This document shows positions 7,167 through 13,780 of a stretch of 17,375 nucleotides of DNA, piece after piece. Within the stretch, counting starts at the first letter, position 1, and each line of letters starts with the position of its first letter. The notes beneath the pieces were generated by a model that was not told the DNA's origin, ran no database searches, and was given only the letters and a program-made list of their open reading frames with translations. A program made the translations under genes and the position numbers. The stretch comes from Chloroflexota bacterium (GTDB lineage Bacteria > Chloroflexota > Anaerolineae > Anaerolineales > UBA4823): assembly GCA_012798185.1 (NCBI GenBank), contig JAAZNS010000147.1, positions 1-17,375 of the forward strand, written 5' to 3'.

Positions 7167-7607
7167 TTAATTCCCATTCTCAAACGGATTGATTACCTGG
7201 ATTTCTCCAAACTTCATGCCGTGAGAAAAGTCCTCTGAAATCAATCTCTTACACCCCAAGCTGATAGCACTCTCGACTATCATCGCATCCCAAAACGAAA
7301 GCTGATACTTATCCGACAAGTCAATTGCCAGTAACAGATCCTCTGCATCTGGTATATGGACCCGCCGTTGAGAAAGGTCAGCGATGATCTGTTTAGCTGT
7401 GGAAGAATCAAGAGGATTGGATATTTTCCTGGTGATATTGACAAATAGTTCTTGAAGCACCTGGACACTTAAACAACCAGTTTGATCCTCCCACAACGCC
7501 TTGATACATTTTTTTGCCTGACTCCGTTTTATGCCTGCAGTTAGATCATAAGCGTAGACAAAAATATTGGTATCCACGAATTGCTCAATGACCACTTCAG
7601 CGCTCAT
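7167..7607 (-). CDS. PIN-domain toxin (VapC-like ribonuclease)
   Basis: This is a 146-residue PIN-domain protein, probably a metal-dependent RNase and the toxin of a type II pair. The four acidic residues expected in the active site are present: D12 in FVDTNIFVYAYD, E53 in VLQELFVN, D107 in SFWDAMIVESA and D126 in ISEDFSHG. The chosen start is the ATG at 7607, preceded by GAGGA with 6 bases between. It overlaps the antitoxin stop by 11 bases, the usual coupled arrangement. The frame is open to 7649, but that start would bury the toxin start deep in the antitoxin gene. The RNA target is not predictable. Its A+T-rich sequence and isolation between unrelated genes suggest transfer. Confidence 0.88.
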   Translation of the reverse strand: MSAEVVIEQFVDTNIFVYAYDLTAGIKRSQAKKCIKALWEDQTGCLSVQVLQELFVNITRKISNPLDSSTAKQIIADLSQRRVHIPDAEDLLLAIDLSDKYQLSFWDAMIVESAISLGCKRLISEDFSHGMKFGEIQVINPFENGN

Positions 7608-7839
7608 GCAAATCCTCGCGTTTCCAATTAATTTTCCCCTTGGTACCAAAATTAAATCCGTGATTTAACATTTCAAAACTTCTCTGTTTTGCTCGTTTGT
7701 AATTCTCTTCCCGAGACACTAATTCTTCTAGTGTTTGTGTGAGCAAGCCGGATAACGATGTGTTCTTTTTTATCGCTAGAATCTTAGCTTTTCGAAGTAC
7801 TTTTTTAGAAAGCGCCAGGGTTACATTTTGTTTTTCCAT
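7597..7839 (-). CDS. Ribbon-helix-helix type antitoxin partner of the PIN toxin
   Basis: This is an 80-residue basic protein that starts with NVTLALSKKVLRKAKILAIK, the pattern of a beta strand followed by a helix seen in RHH/DUF6364-type antitoxins. The N-terminal half should dimerise and bind DNA; the C-terminal half (about residues 45-80, FEMLNHGFNFGTKGKINWKRED) should wrap the toxin. CTGGAGA is about 6 bases before the ATG. A perfect palindrome lies in the promoter just upstream (7879-7894), as expected for autorepression by an RHH dimer. The gene precedes and overlaps the toxin gene. The family call is by motif and context only, since RHH sequences are weakly conserved. Confidence 0.82.
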   Translation of the reverse strand: MEKQNVTLALSKKVLRKAKILAIKKNTSLSGLLTQTLEELVSREENYKRAKQRSFEMLNHGFNFGTKGKINWKREDLHER

Positions 7840-7872
7840 AAAAATCTCCAGAATCCTAGATCATTACGGAAT

Positions 7873-7894
7873 AGTATATCACGTATTTACGTGA
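7873..7894 (-). promoter_or_regulatory. Toxin-antitoxin promoter with palindromic operator
   Basis: TCACGTA-TT-TACGTGA (7879-7894) is a perfect inverted repeat with 7-base arms. On the minus strand it directly abuts a TATACT -10 box (7873-7878), so it fills the spacer region of the promoter of the antitoxin-toxin operon. The -35 box is poor. A protein bound here would block RNA polymerase, fitting antitoxin autorepression. Confidence 0.6.
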
Positions 7895-7997
7895 AGATAA
7901 TATTTTTTTATAATTGATGCCCATGGATTAAATTATTTTTGATTATTTCATGATCCGAACATAGGATTTTGTTATAAAATAGAAATTAATTATTACC

Positions 7998-8029
7998 AAA
8001 GGATATTTAGCGCCTGAAATATCCTTTTT
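7998..8029 (+). terminator. Terminator-like hairpin ahead of the lipoprotein gene
   Basis: AAAGGATATTT (7998-8008) pairs perfectly with AAATATCCTTT (8017-8027) across an 8-base loop, and a run of five T follows on the plus strand. The nearest plus-strand gene upstream ends 850 bases away, so this may be a leader attenuator for the gene at 8090. A weak TATAAA box lies just upstream at 7973-7978. Confidence 0.6.
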
Positions 8030-8089
8030 CCCTTATTTAAAAAATACCGCTTCGAACTTCACGCATTTGAAAGCCAAAGGAGAATACCC

Positions 8090-8767
8090 ATGAAAAAACG
8101 AACCCTCCTGTTTATTGTTTTGTTTCTATTGGCAGTTTCTTTAGCATGCAGCCTGATGGGTAAACTATCCCAGCCTAAGCCAACCGTTGTTGTGCCGCCA
8201 ACAGAGGCAGAACCGCAACCCGCTGAAGTTATGCCCACCGCGAACGTCCAATATCTTCCCAATTTATCGGCAAGCGGTTCAGCAGAAATGGTCAGACAAT
8301 GGGCAATGGAAGCAGTAGCCAGCTCAGAATATGGCAATGATGATTGGTCTGCTGCAAAAGTAGTGGGCGTCACCGATACTTATGAATGCGGCGATAATGT
8401 TACTGCCTGGGCATCTTCTGGTTCAGATTCAGTAGAATGGATTAATCTATATATCCATACCCCCATGTACCTGACTGAGATCAATATCGTTGAAACCTAC
8501 AACCCCGATCAGGTGGTAAAAGTCGAGTTGATCGATATGCAGGGGCAGTATGTTACCGTTTACACCGCTCAACCCAAACAAATCGATAATCCCTGTCCGT
8601 ATTTCCTCAATATCCCGGTCAGCCAGAGCGATATTCTGTCTCAGGGCGTGCGCGTCACCATCGACCAATCTGTATTAGGTTTGGGCTGGAATGAGATCGA
8701 CGCAGTTGAAATGGTTGGCACAATAGGCGAGGGTACTCCTACTCGGCCTATCATACCTACCCCATAA
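8090..8767 (+). CDS. Secreted lipoprotein with discoidin-like domain
   Basis: This is a 225-residue exported protein. The N-terminus has KKR, a hydrophobic core and a lipobox ending VSLAC, so C20 should be lipidated and the protein anchored at the outer face of the membrane. A proline- and glutamate-rich linker follows (about residues 28-50). The rest (about 75-215) resembles galactose-binding, discoidin-type beta sandwiches: SSEYGNDDWSAAKVVG, ECGDNVTAWAS, EWINLYIHTPMYLTEINIVE, YNPDQVVKVELID and a WNEIDAVEMVG ending typical of these domains. It ends with a short TP-rich tail. The ligand is unknown; a carbohydrate is a guess. AAAGGAG lies 7 bases before the ATG. It is monocistronic. Confidence 0.8.
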   Translation: MKKRTLLFIVLFLLAVSLACSLMGKLSQPKPTVVVPPTEAEPQPAEVMPTANVQYLPNLSASGSAEMVRQWAMEAVASSEYGNDDWSAAKVVGVTDTYECGDNVTAWASSGSDSVEWINLYIHTPMYLTEINIVETYNPDQVVKVELIDMQGQYVTVYTAQPKQIDNPCPYFLNIPVSQSDILSQGVRVTIDQSVLGLGWNEIDAVEMVGTIGEGTPTRPIIPTP

Positions 8768-9078
8768 GGGTAACATCTTTTTTCGTCATTTTTTGTTATT
8801 TTTTCGATTCTTTTTTGTTTGGAATTCAAGAAGAAATTCTCATTTTATCGGTTTTTATCATCGATAGTTTAAGGGCAGCCATTGAATTCCGCATTCTTCC
8901 TTGCTTATGCAATCTGCTCAAGGGAGTGAGTTTACAGATTAATTGTCTTATTAGCAGCAAACCCCATCTAAGAAGCATCTGGCATCAGCATAATTGACAT
9001 TATTAGTGCATTGGGGTTGCTCCACTTTTCGGTCCGGAAACGCAGAGAAGCTTTTAATCATAGGCGTGTGATTGAGGA

Positions 9079-9106
9079 TTGTCATTACTGTGCTTTGTAG
9101 TAAAAT
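9079..9106 (+). promoter_or_regulatory. Promoter for asd
   Basis: TTGTCA (9079-9084), a 16-base spacer and TAAAAT (9101-9106) lie 62 bases upstream of the ATG. The implied leader is about 55 bases and contains two hairpins. Confidence 0.45.
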
Positions 9107-9113
9107 TCGTCAA

Positions 9114-9134
9114 ATTATTCACCGGATGAATAAT
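9114..9134 (+). promoter_or_regulatory. Perfect inverted repeat just downstream of the asd promoter
   Basis: ATTATTCA (9114-9121) and TGAATAAT (9127-9134) are perfect complements around CCGGA. The repeat starts 8 bases after the -10 box, where a repressor would sit. It could equally fold as an RNA hairpin at the very 5' end of the transcript. Confidence 0.4.
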
Positions 9135-9145
9135 CAACCCAATTG

Positions 9146-9167
9146 AAACTCGGAGGGAGTTTTTTTT
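9146..9167 (+). promoter_or_regulatory. Hairpin presenting the asd ribosome-binding site in its loop
   Basis: AAACTC (9146-9151) pairs with GAGTTT (9157-9162), leaving GGAGG (9152-9156), the ribosome-binding site, as the loop. The T run continues to 9167, right up to the base before the ATG. The stem has six pairs, only two of them G-C, so it is marginal as a terminator. Confidence 0.4.
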
Positions 9168-9168
9168 C

Positions 9169-10224
9169 ATGGCAGCCAAAGTGATCGTCATCGGAGTAGG
9201 GATGGTGGGTGAGCAAATTATCTCCATTCTCAAGGAGCGCAATCTGCCTATGGAATGGCCTCCTAAGGTTTACGCTACCTGGGAAAGAGAAGAAATTCTA
9301 TCAGGAGAACGTTTCCACGTCCAAAAACTCTCTGCCGACAGCTTCAAAGGGATCGATGTAGCATTGTTTGCTGGAAAAGAAGGCGCCAAAGGCGCCAGTG
9401 TTTCCTGGCGGAATTGTGCTGAAGCTGCCGGTGTGCTCTGCATCGATAATGGCAGCGATTTCCGTCTGGATGCCGAAGTCCCTCTCGTAATCCCCGAAAT
9501 CAATCTGGACGCTATAAAACCCCATCACCGCTTCATTGCCAGCCCAAACTGCTCAACCATCCAAATGGCGATGGTGTTGGCGCCTATCCGTCAAGCTGCC
9601 GGGTTACGGCGCGTGGTGGTATCAACCTATCAAAGCGTCTCTGGGTGGGGTGTATCAGCTAATAATGAGCTGCGCCGTCAAAGCGCCCAGGCATTGGATT
9701 CGATGGACGCAATTGATTTCAATCCAGCTATCTTTCCAAAACCGATTGCTTTCAACTGTATCCCGCAAATCGATAAATTTACAGAAGATGGTTCCACCAA
9801 AGAAGAAATGAAAATGGTGCTTGAGACACGAAAAATCCTGCAAGATGATCGCATTGCCATTTCGGCGACCGCAGTACGAGTGCCTGTATTCGTAGGTCAT
9901 GGAGAAAGCATCAATATCGAGACAGAGCGCAAGCTCACCGCAACACAAGCCCGGGAAGTTCTCTCGGCGTTCCCGGGAGTTATGGTGATTGATCAACCAA
10001 ATCCGGTAAATTTGCGCCAAGATCCATTGGAAAGAACCTATCCCACCGCAGAAGATATCCGTAAACCAGATTACCAGGATGCCGTCTTGGTGGGCCGTAT
10101 CCGTGAAGACCCGACCATCGATAACGGCTTGAATTTATGGTGTGTCTCAGATAATTTACGCAAAGGCGCTGCTTTGAATGTGATCCAGATTTGGGAGGGT
10201 CTGCTTAAGCGAGGAATACGCTAA
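9169..10224 (+). CDS. asd: Aspartate-semialdehyde dehydrogenase
   Basis: The enzyme converts L-aspartyl-4-phosphate to L-aspartate-4-semialdehyde with NADPH, the shared step to lysine, threonine and methionine. The protein has 351 residues, a normal length. It shows the nucleotide-binding GVGMVG (residues 9-14), IDNGSDFRLD, the active-site segment SPNCSTIQM with nucleophile C128, TYQSVSGWG, and VRVPVFVGHGES with the acid/base H244. The ATG at 9169 follows GGAGGGAG. An unusual T-rich stretch separates it from the start codon, and the ribosome-binding site lies in a hairpin loop. It has its own promoter. No aspartokinase or dapA is next to it; homoserine dehydrogenase is about 6 kb to the left on the other strand. 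Confidence 0.93.
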   Translation: MAAKVIVIGVGMVGEQIISILKERNLPMEWPPKVYATWEREEILSGERFHVQKLSADSFKGIDVALFAGKEGAKGASVSWRNCAEAAGVLCIDNGSDFRLDAEVPLVIPEINLDAIKPHHRFIASPNCSTIQMAMVLAPIRQAAGLRRVVVSTYQSVSGWGVSANNELRRQSAQALDSMDAIDFNPAIFPKPIAFNCIPQIDKFTEDGSTKEEMKMVLETRKILQDDRIAISATAVRVPVFVGHGESINIETERKLTATQAREVLSAFPGVMVIDQPNPVNLRQDPLERTYPTAEDIRKPDYQDAVLVGRIREDPTIDNGLNLWCVSDNLRKGAALNVIQIWEGLLKRGIR

Positions 10225-10250
10225 AATCCAAGCTGCTTACCTTATCGTGA

Positions 10251-10279
10251 TTGCTGAAAAACACTTTCTTTACTAAATA
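10251..10279 (+). promoter_or_regulatory. Candidate promoter for the methyltransferase cluster
   Basis: TTGCTG (10251-10256), a 17-base spacer and TAAATA (10274-10279) lie about 110 bases before the GTG start at 10388. A small hairpin, GAGTGT / ACACTC (10282-10300), follows directly. It has no T run and is a poor terminator for asd. Confidence 0.3.
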
Positions 10280-10387
10280 TCGAGTGTATAAAAAACACTC
10301 ATAATTCTTTAGAAAAATACTCTACCAACACCCTCCCTAATCGTAAACAAGGGAATTTGAATAAGATTATGGTTGAGAGGTCATTGT

Positions 10388-11254
10388 GTGAATAATCAAA
10401 AGCTTATCCGGTTGATTAATACTGCAATTGAACGTATTGCAGCGTATTTTGTAATTCCCCTGGAAAAACTAGCCTATCGAAATTATTTTGACTATCCCTT
10501 TGGGAAACAGCCGTTAGCAGACGCTGATTCTTACCGGAAAATTTGGCAGCAAGCCAGACAAATCGAGTATCCCGAAATCGACCGCTTCGAAAAAGATACA
10601 GGTCACGCTATAGACCAAGAATGGTTCCATGATCTAGCATTGCTGACACAGGTGGTCATCAAGCGATCTGATATTTGCTATCAACATGGCAGGCTGCTCT
10701 ATGCTGAATTATCCAGGTATATAGATCAACACGCTGATCAACGAATCACGATTTTGGAAACTGGCACCGCCCGAGGGTTTTCTGCTTTGTGCATGGCAAA
10801 GGCGTTATACGATCAGCAACAGCCTGGAAAAATTATCACTTTCGATGTGCTGCCACACAATGTAAAAATGTATTGGAATTGCATCAGCGATAATCAAGGT
10901 GCACAAACTCGCGCTGAATTATTAAAAAACTATCGAGAACTGGTTAATGAATTCATCATTTTTCACCAGGGCGATACAAAAAAGGAACTGGAGAAAATCG
11001 AAATTCCCCGTATCCATTTCGCTTTTTTGGACGGAAAACACACTTATGATTATGCCATCTACGAATTTAATTATGTCAGTAAAAGGCAAAAACCAGGGGA
11101 TATTATCTTTTTTGACGATTACACACCTCAGAAATTCCCCGGGATTGTAAAAGCGGTTGATGAAATCTGTAATAATCACCATTACGGCAAGCAAATCATT
11201 CGCATAAGCGAGCAAAGGAGATATGCCATAACGCAAAAAAAACATGGCAATTAA
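10388..11254 (+). CDS. Class I SAM-dependent methyltransferase (Methyltransf_24-like)
   Basis: This is a 288-residue methyltransferase with a Rossmann-type SAM site: ILETGTARGFSAL (residues 122-134), the acidic end of strand 2 in TFDVLPH (D153), and FAFLDGKHTYDYAIYEF with D215 and H218. GDIIFFDDYT (237-246) resembles the later metal- or substrate-binding strand of Methyltransf_24 proteins. About 110 residues precede the SAM domain and are mostly helical, with no function I recognise. The substrate is unknown; glycan, lipid or small-molecule targets are all possible. The frame opens at a TTG (10373), but the GTG at 10388 has AGAGG 7 bases upstream and is the better start. The stop overlaps the next gene by 11 bases. 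Confidence 0.78.
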   Translation: MNNQKLIRLINTAIERIAAYFVIPLEKLAYRNYFDYPFGKQPLADADSYRKIWQQARQIEYPEIDRFEKDTGHAIDQEWFHDLALLTQVVIKRSDICYQHGRLLYAELSRYIDQHADQRITILETGTARGFSALCMAKALYDQQQPGKIITFDVLPHNVKMYWNCISDNQGAQTRAELLKNYRELVNEFIIFHQGDTKKELEKIEIPRIHFAFLDGKHTYDYAIYEFNYVSKRQKPGDIIFFDDYTPQKFPGIVKAVDEICNNHHYGKQIIRISEQRRYAITQKKHGN

Positions 11255-11723
11255 GAGAAAATCCTTGAAATCTTTTTCATGTCCAAAACGGCTTTTATTT
11301 TTTGCCGGCTGTCTCAGTATGGCTGTTGCCGTATTCCAGGCAGTGATCAGCTTTTCGCCTGCCTGGAGCCTTTATTTTGGGGCACCAGCCGAGATCGTTT
11401 CAAACCGCTGGCTGCTGCTAGTAAGCGGCTTGATTGCTGCGATTATCTTTGGAATATGGGGATTGTACGGATTTTCAGGCGCCGGGTTTCTGCAGCGTTT
11501 ATTTTTATTGCGGTTGGGGTTGGTGAGTATCAGCGTGCTTTATATTCTGCGCGGCGTTTTTGTTCTCCCCCAATTACTGGCATATTGGGGGTTTTTTAGA
11601 TCATCCCTGGGATGCACTCTTCAGGATATAATTTCCTCATCAATATCTCTAACTATCGGGTTGATCTTCGCCATAGGTACACTAGGCACCTGGCGGGATC
11701 TATCATCTGAAAAGGATGTGTAA
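11244..11723 (+). CDS. Four-helix integral membrane protein of unknown function
   Basis: The product is a 159-residue hydrophobic protein not recognised as any characterised family. It starts with a basic segment (IKRKSLKSF) and has four probable membrane helices at about residues 16-36, 56-76, 85-108 and 127-147. Several aromatic and glycine residues are present, but no conserved acidic, histidine or cysteine cluster that would point to catalysis or metal transport. The ATG lies inside the end of the methyltransferase gene (11-base overlap), and its stop codon directly abuts the TTG start of the GlcD-like gene, so the three genes are a single transcription unit. No separate ribosome-binding site stands out. 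Confidence 0.7.
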   Translation: MAIKRKSLKSFSCPKRLLFFAGCLSMAVAVFQAVISFSPAWSLYFGAPAEIVSNRWLLLVSGLIAAIIFGIWGLYGFSGAGFLQRLFLLRLGLVSISVLYILRGVFVLPQLLAYWGFFRSSLGCTLQDIISSSISLTIGLIFAIGTLGTWRDLSSEKDV

Positions 11724-13121
11724 TTGTATAATCGAGTGAATCATCAAATTGTGGAAAGATTACAATCCATTGCGGGGAAAAACAATGTGTTGTTCGATGC
11801 AGAAGCGCTCGAACTGTATTCGCATGATCAAACGCCCAATGTAAAGGCTGATCCTGAGGTCGTCGTGAGAGTGACATCGGCAAACCAGGTAGCGGAAATT
11901 TTCAGGCTGGCTCAACAAGCACACATTCCAGTGACGCCGCGTGGAGCAGGTTATGGTCTTAGCGGCGGCGCGATACCCCAGCTTGGCGGAATTGTCCTTT
12001 CGACCGAAAAAATGAACCGCATCCTGGAAATCGATAAAGAGAACCTGATGGTCACCGTGGAGCCGGGCGTCATCACTGGCGATATCCACCGCGCTGTAGA
12101 AGCAGAGGGATTATTCTACCCGCCTGACCCTGCCAGCCTGGATTCTTGCACAATCGGCGGTAATATCGCCGAGAACGCCGGCGGTCCGCGGGCGGTAAAA
12201 TACGGCGTCACCAACCAATATGTGTGCGGGCTTGAAGCTGTGCTTCCCAATGGTGAGATCATCCGCGCCGGCGGAAAACTGGTCAAGAATGTGACCGGTT
12301 ACAGCCTGATTCAGTTATTAATCGGCTCGGAAGGAACGCTGGCAGTGGTTACCAAGATTATTCTGCGCCTGATCCCATTACCAAAGATACAAATTGACCT
12401 TCTGGCACCTTACGATGATTTCCAAAAAGCTGCTGATACGGTGAGCGCCATAGTCGCCCAGCGCATTCTGCCAACAACCCTTGAATTTATGGAGCAGGAT
12501 AGCATTTTGGCGGTGCAGCAGTTATTGGGAAGGGAAGTTCATTTCAATCAAGCTGCTGCCCACCTGCTGATCCAATTAGATGGTAACACCGTTGAAGCAG
12601 TCGATGCTGACCTCCAGATTGTAGGCGAGTTGTGTTTACAGCATGGCGCTTTGGAAGTCTTCGTGGCAAAAGACCGCCTCACCAGAGACCGCATGTGGGA
12701 AGCGCGGCGCAAGATTATCGAAGCACTCAACCACATGAGCCCGGTCAGCCATATGGAAGATGTAGTAGTACCCCGTTCTGAAATCCCCAAATTATTACGC
12801 GGCATTAAAGCCATCGCGGCGGAAAACAAGGTGCGCATCGTCAGTTTTGGCCACGCCGGTGACGGCAATGTGCACGTGAACACGCTGAAAGAATCCATGC
12901 CCGATGACCTATGGGAAGCCGTGGTGCCGGTGGTGGTGGAGCAGCTCTACCGCCTTACCCTATCCCTGGGCGGGATGCTTACCGGCGAGCACGGTATTGG
13001 TCTCACCCGCAGGCAATACCTGCCCCTGGCGCTGGATGCAGCCCAGATCGAGGTGATGCGCGGCATTCGCCAGGTATTCGACCCTAATAATATTTTAAAC
13101 CCTGGGAAAATATTTCCTTAA
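11724..13121 (+). CDS. FAD-linked oxidase, glycolate oxidase subunit GlcD / D-lactate dehydrogenase type
   Basis: This is a flavoprotein of 465 residues, the usual GlcD length, expected to oxidise a 2-hydroxy acid such as glycolate or D-lactate. The N-terminal FAD-binding domain (about 42-215) includes PRGAGYGLSGG (72-82), VEPGV, YPPDPAS (132-138), CTIGGNIAENAGGPRAVKYG (142-161) and GSEGTLAVVT. The C-terminal cap (about 220-462) includes FGHAGDGNVHVN (375-386), GEHGIG (421-426) and FDPNNILNPGKIF, all family hallmarks. The start is a TTG at 11724, directly after the membrane-protein stop, with AAAGGA 7 bases upstream. A GTG four codons later lacks proper spacing. No GlcE or iron-sulfur GlcF partner lies beside it, so a single-subunit dehydrogenase is likely. 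The substrate is inferred only at family level. Confidence 0.88.
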   Translation: MYNRVNHQIVERLQSIAGKNNVLFDAEALELYSHDQTPNVKADPEVVVRVTSANQVAEIFRLAQQAHIPVTPRGAGYGLSGGAIPQLGGIVLSTEKMNRILEIDKENLMVTVEPGVITGDIHRAVEAEGLFYPPDPASLDSCTIGGNIAENAGGPRAVKYGVTNQYVCGLEAVLPNGEIIRAGGKLVKNVTGYSLIQLLIGSEGTLAVVTKIILRLIPLPKIQIDLLAPYDDFQKAADTVSAIVAQRILPTTLEFMEQDSILAVQQLLGREVHFNQAAAHLLIQLDGNTVEAVDADLQIVGELCLQHGALEVFVAKDRLTRDRMWEARRKIIEALNHMSPVSHMEDVVVPRSEIPKLLRGIKAIAAENKVRIVSFGHAGDGNVHVNTLKESMPDDLWEAVVPVVVEQLYRLTLSLGGMLTGEHGIGLTRRQYLPLALDAAQIEVMRGIRQVFDPNNILNPGKIFP

Positions 13122-13174
13122 AAGAAAGCTATCACTTATCGGCTTTCAGCTGTCAGTTATTTTATTTCGGAATA

Positions 13175-13195
13175 CACATATTAGTTATGTGCTTT
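13175..13195 (+). terminator. Weak terminator candidate after the GlcD-like gene
   Basis: CACATA (13175-13180) pairs with TATGTG (13186-13191) over a 5-base loop and is followed by CTTTTAATTAAT-like sequence. The stem is short and A+T rich, so termination efficiency would be modest. Confidence 0.3.
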
Positions 13196-13315
13196 TAATT
13201 AATCGATAAACATGTTAGCCTGGGTGAACAGGATAAAAAAGATAAATCTTCATGATTTATTGCCTTCCTAAAAAAAATAACTATCAATATCACGTAGTAT
13301 GAAAAGGATAATTGA

Positions 13316-13728
13316 ATGAGAGATATACTCGCCAATGCTGCCCAACGCGGCATTCAATATCGCGAGAACCTTGAAAACCGGTCGGTTATTCCCACACCGC
13401 AAGCGTTATCGAGGCTTGCAGAATTGGACGAGCCGCTGCCGGAACAACCCACCGACCCGCAAGAGGTACTGCAAATCCTGGATGAAATCGGCTCCCCCGC
13501 CACCGTAGCCACTGCCGGCGGGCGCAATTTTGGCTTCGTTATCGGCAGCTCCATGCCGGTGACGCTAGCAGTCAACTGGCTGGCAGGCGCAATGAAGGTA
13601 CCTGCTAATGCAGCGGCTCAACCTGGCATGGAAAAGCGGCTATGCGCATCAGCGTCTTGTCTTATACCGCTACCGATGAAGATTTTGACCACAGCTTGGA
13701 TGCAATATTACGAATAGCAGGACAATAA
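13316..13728 (+). pseudogene. Remnant of a PLP-dependent (group II) decarboxylase, internally deleted
   Basis: The first 91 or so codons from the ATG at 13316 (AAAAGGA upstream) read as the normal start of an aromatic-amino-acid-decarboxylase-like protein, including ATAGGRNFGFVIGSSMP and AVNWLAG (residues 66-91). Such proteins run to roughly 450-480 residues and bind PLP on a lysine in the middle. Here that frame continues only to 13717 with unrelated sequence. In the frame shifted by two, 13588-13728 encodes NEGTC, a stop (TAA, 13606-13608), then CSGSTWHGKAAMRISV and TATDEDFDHSLDAILRIA, which is the proper C-terminal end of the same family. So the lysine-bearing middle, over 300 residues, is gone, the frame is broken and a nonsense codon has appeared. 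It is non-functional as a decarboxylase. Confidence 0.85.
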
Positions 13729-13747
13729 AAAACCAATATTATTTGCA

Positions 13748-13772
13748 GTCAGCTAATAGCCGACGGCTTTTT
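13748..13772 (+). terminator. Weak terminator between convergent genes
   Basis: AGCC-GAC-GGCT (13758-13767), possibly extended by GTCAGC with GCCGAC, is followed by TTTTT on the plus strand. It sits between the decarboxylase remnant and the oppositely oriented RNA methyltransferase gene. Confidence 0.35.
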
Positions 13773-13780
13773 CCCCTTTT

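Larger units (their letters stand above)
8768..9168. other. 401-bp spacer before asd
   Basis: No supported gene. The first 60 bases are T-rich without a convincing stem. A long-range inverted repeat lies at 8957-9020, the asd promoter at 9079-9106, an 8-base-arm hairpin at 9114-9134, and a hairpin holding the ribosome-binding site at 9146-9162. Confidence 0.5.

Noticed and set aside
7608..7649. Longer start for the PIN toxin at 7649
   Set aside because: It would overlap the antitoxin gene by over 50 bases, while the ATG at 7607 has a GAGGA site and the usual short overlap.
8059..8373. 104-residue open frame on the minus strand
   Set aside because: It is antisense to the lipoprotein gene, whose signal peptide and ribosome-binding site are clear.
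8815..8997. 60-residue open frame in the spacer before asd
   Set aside because: It has no ribosome-binding site, its composition is like the A+T-rich spacer, and no motif is present.
9107..9168. Lysine or other amino-acid riboswitch before asd
   Set aside because: The leader implied by the promoter is only about 60 bases, far too short for a lysine riboswitch, and no known riboswitch core was recognised.
10282..10300. GAGTGT / ACACTC hairpin as the asd terminator
   Set aside because: The six-pair stem is not followed by a T run on either strand.
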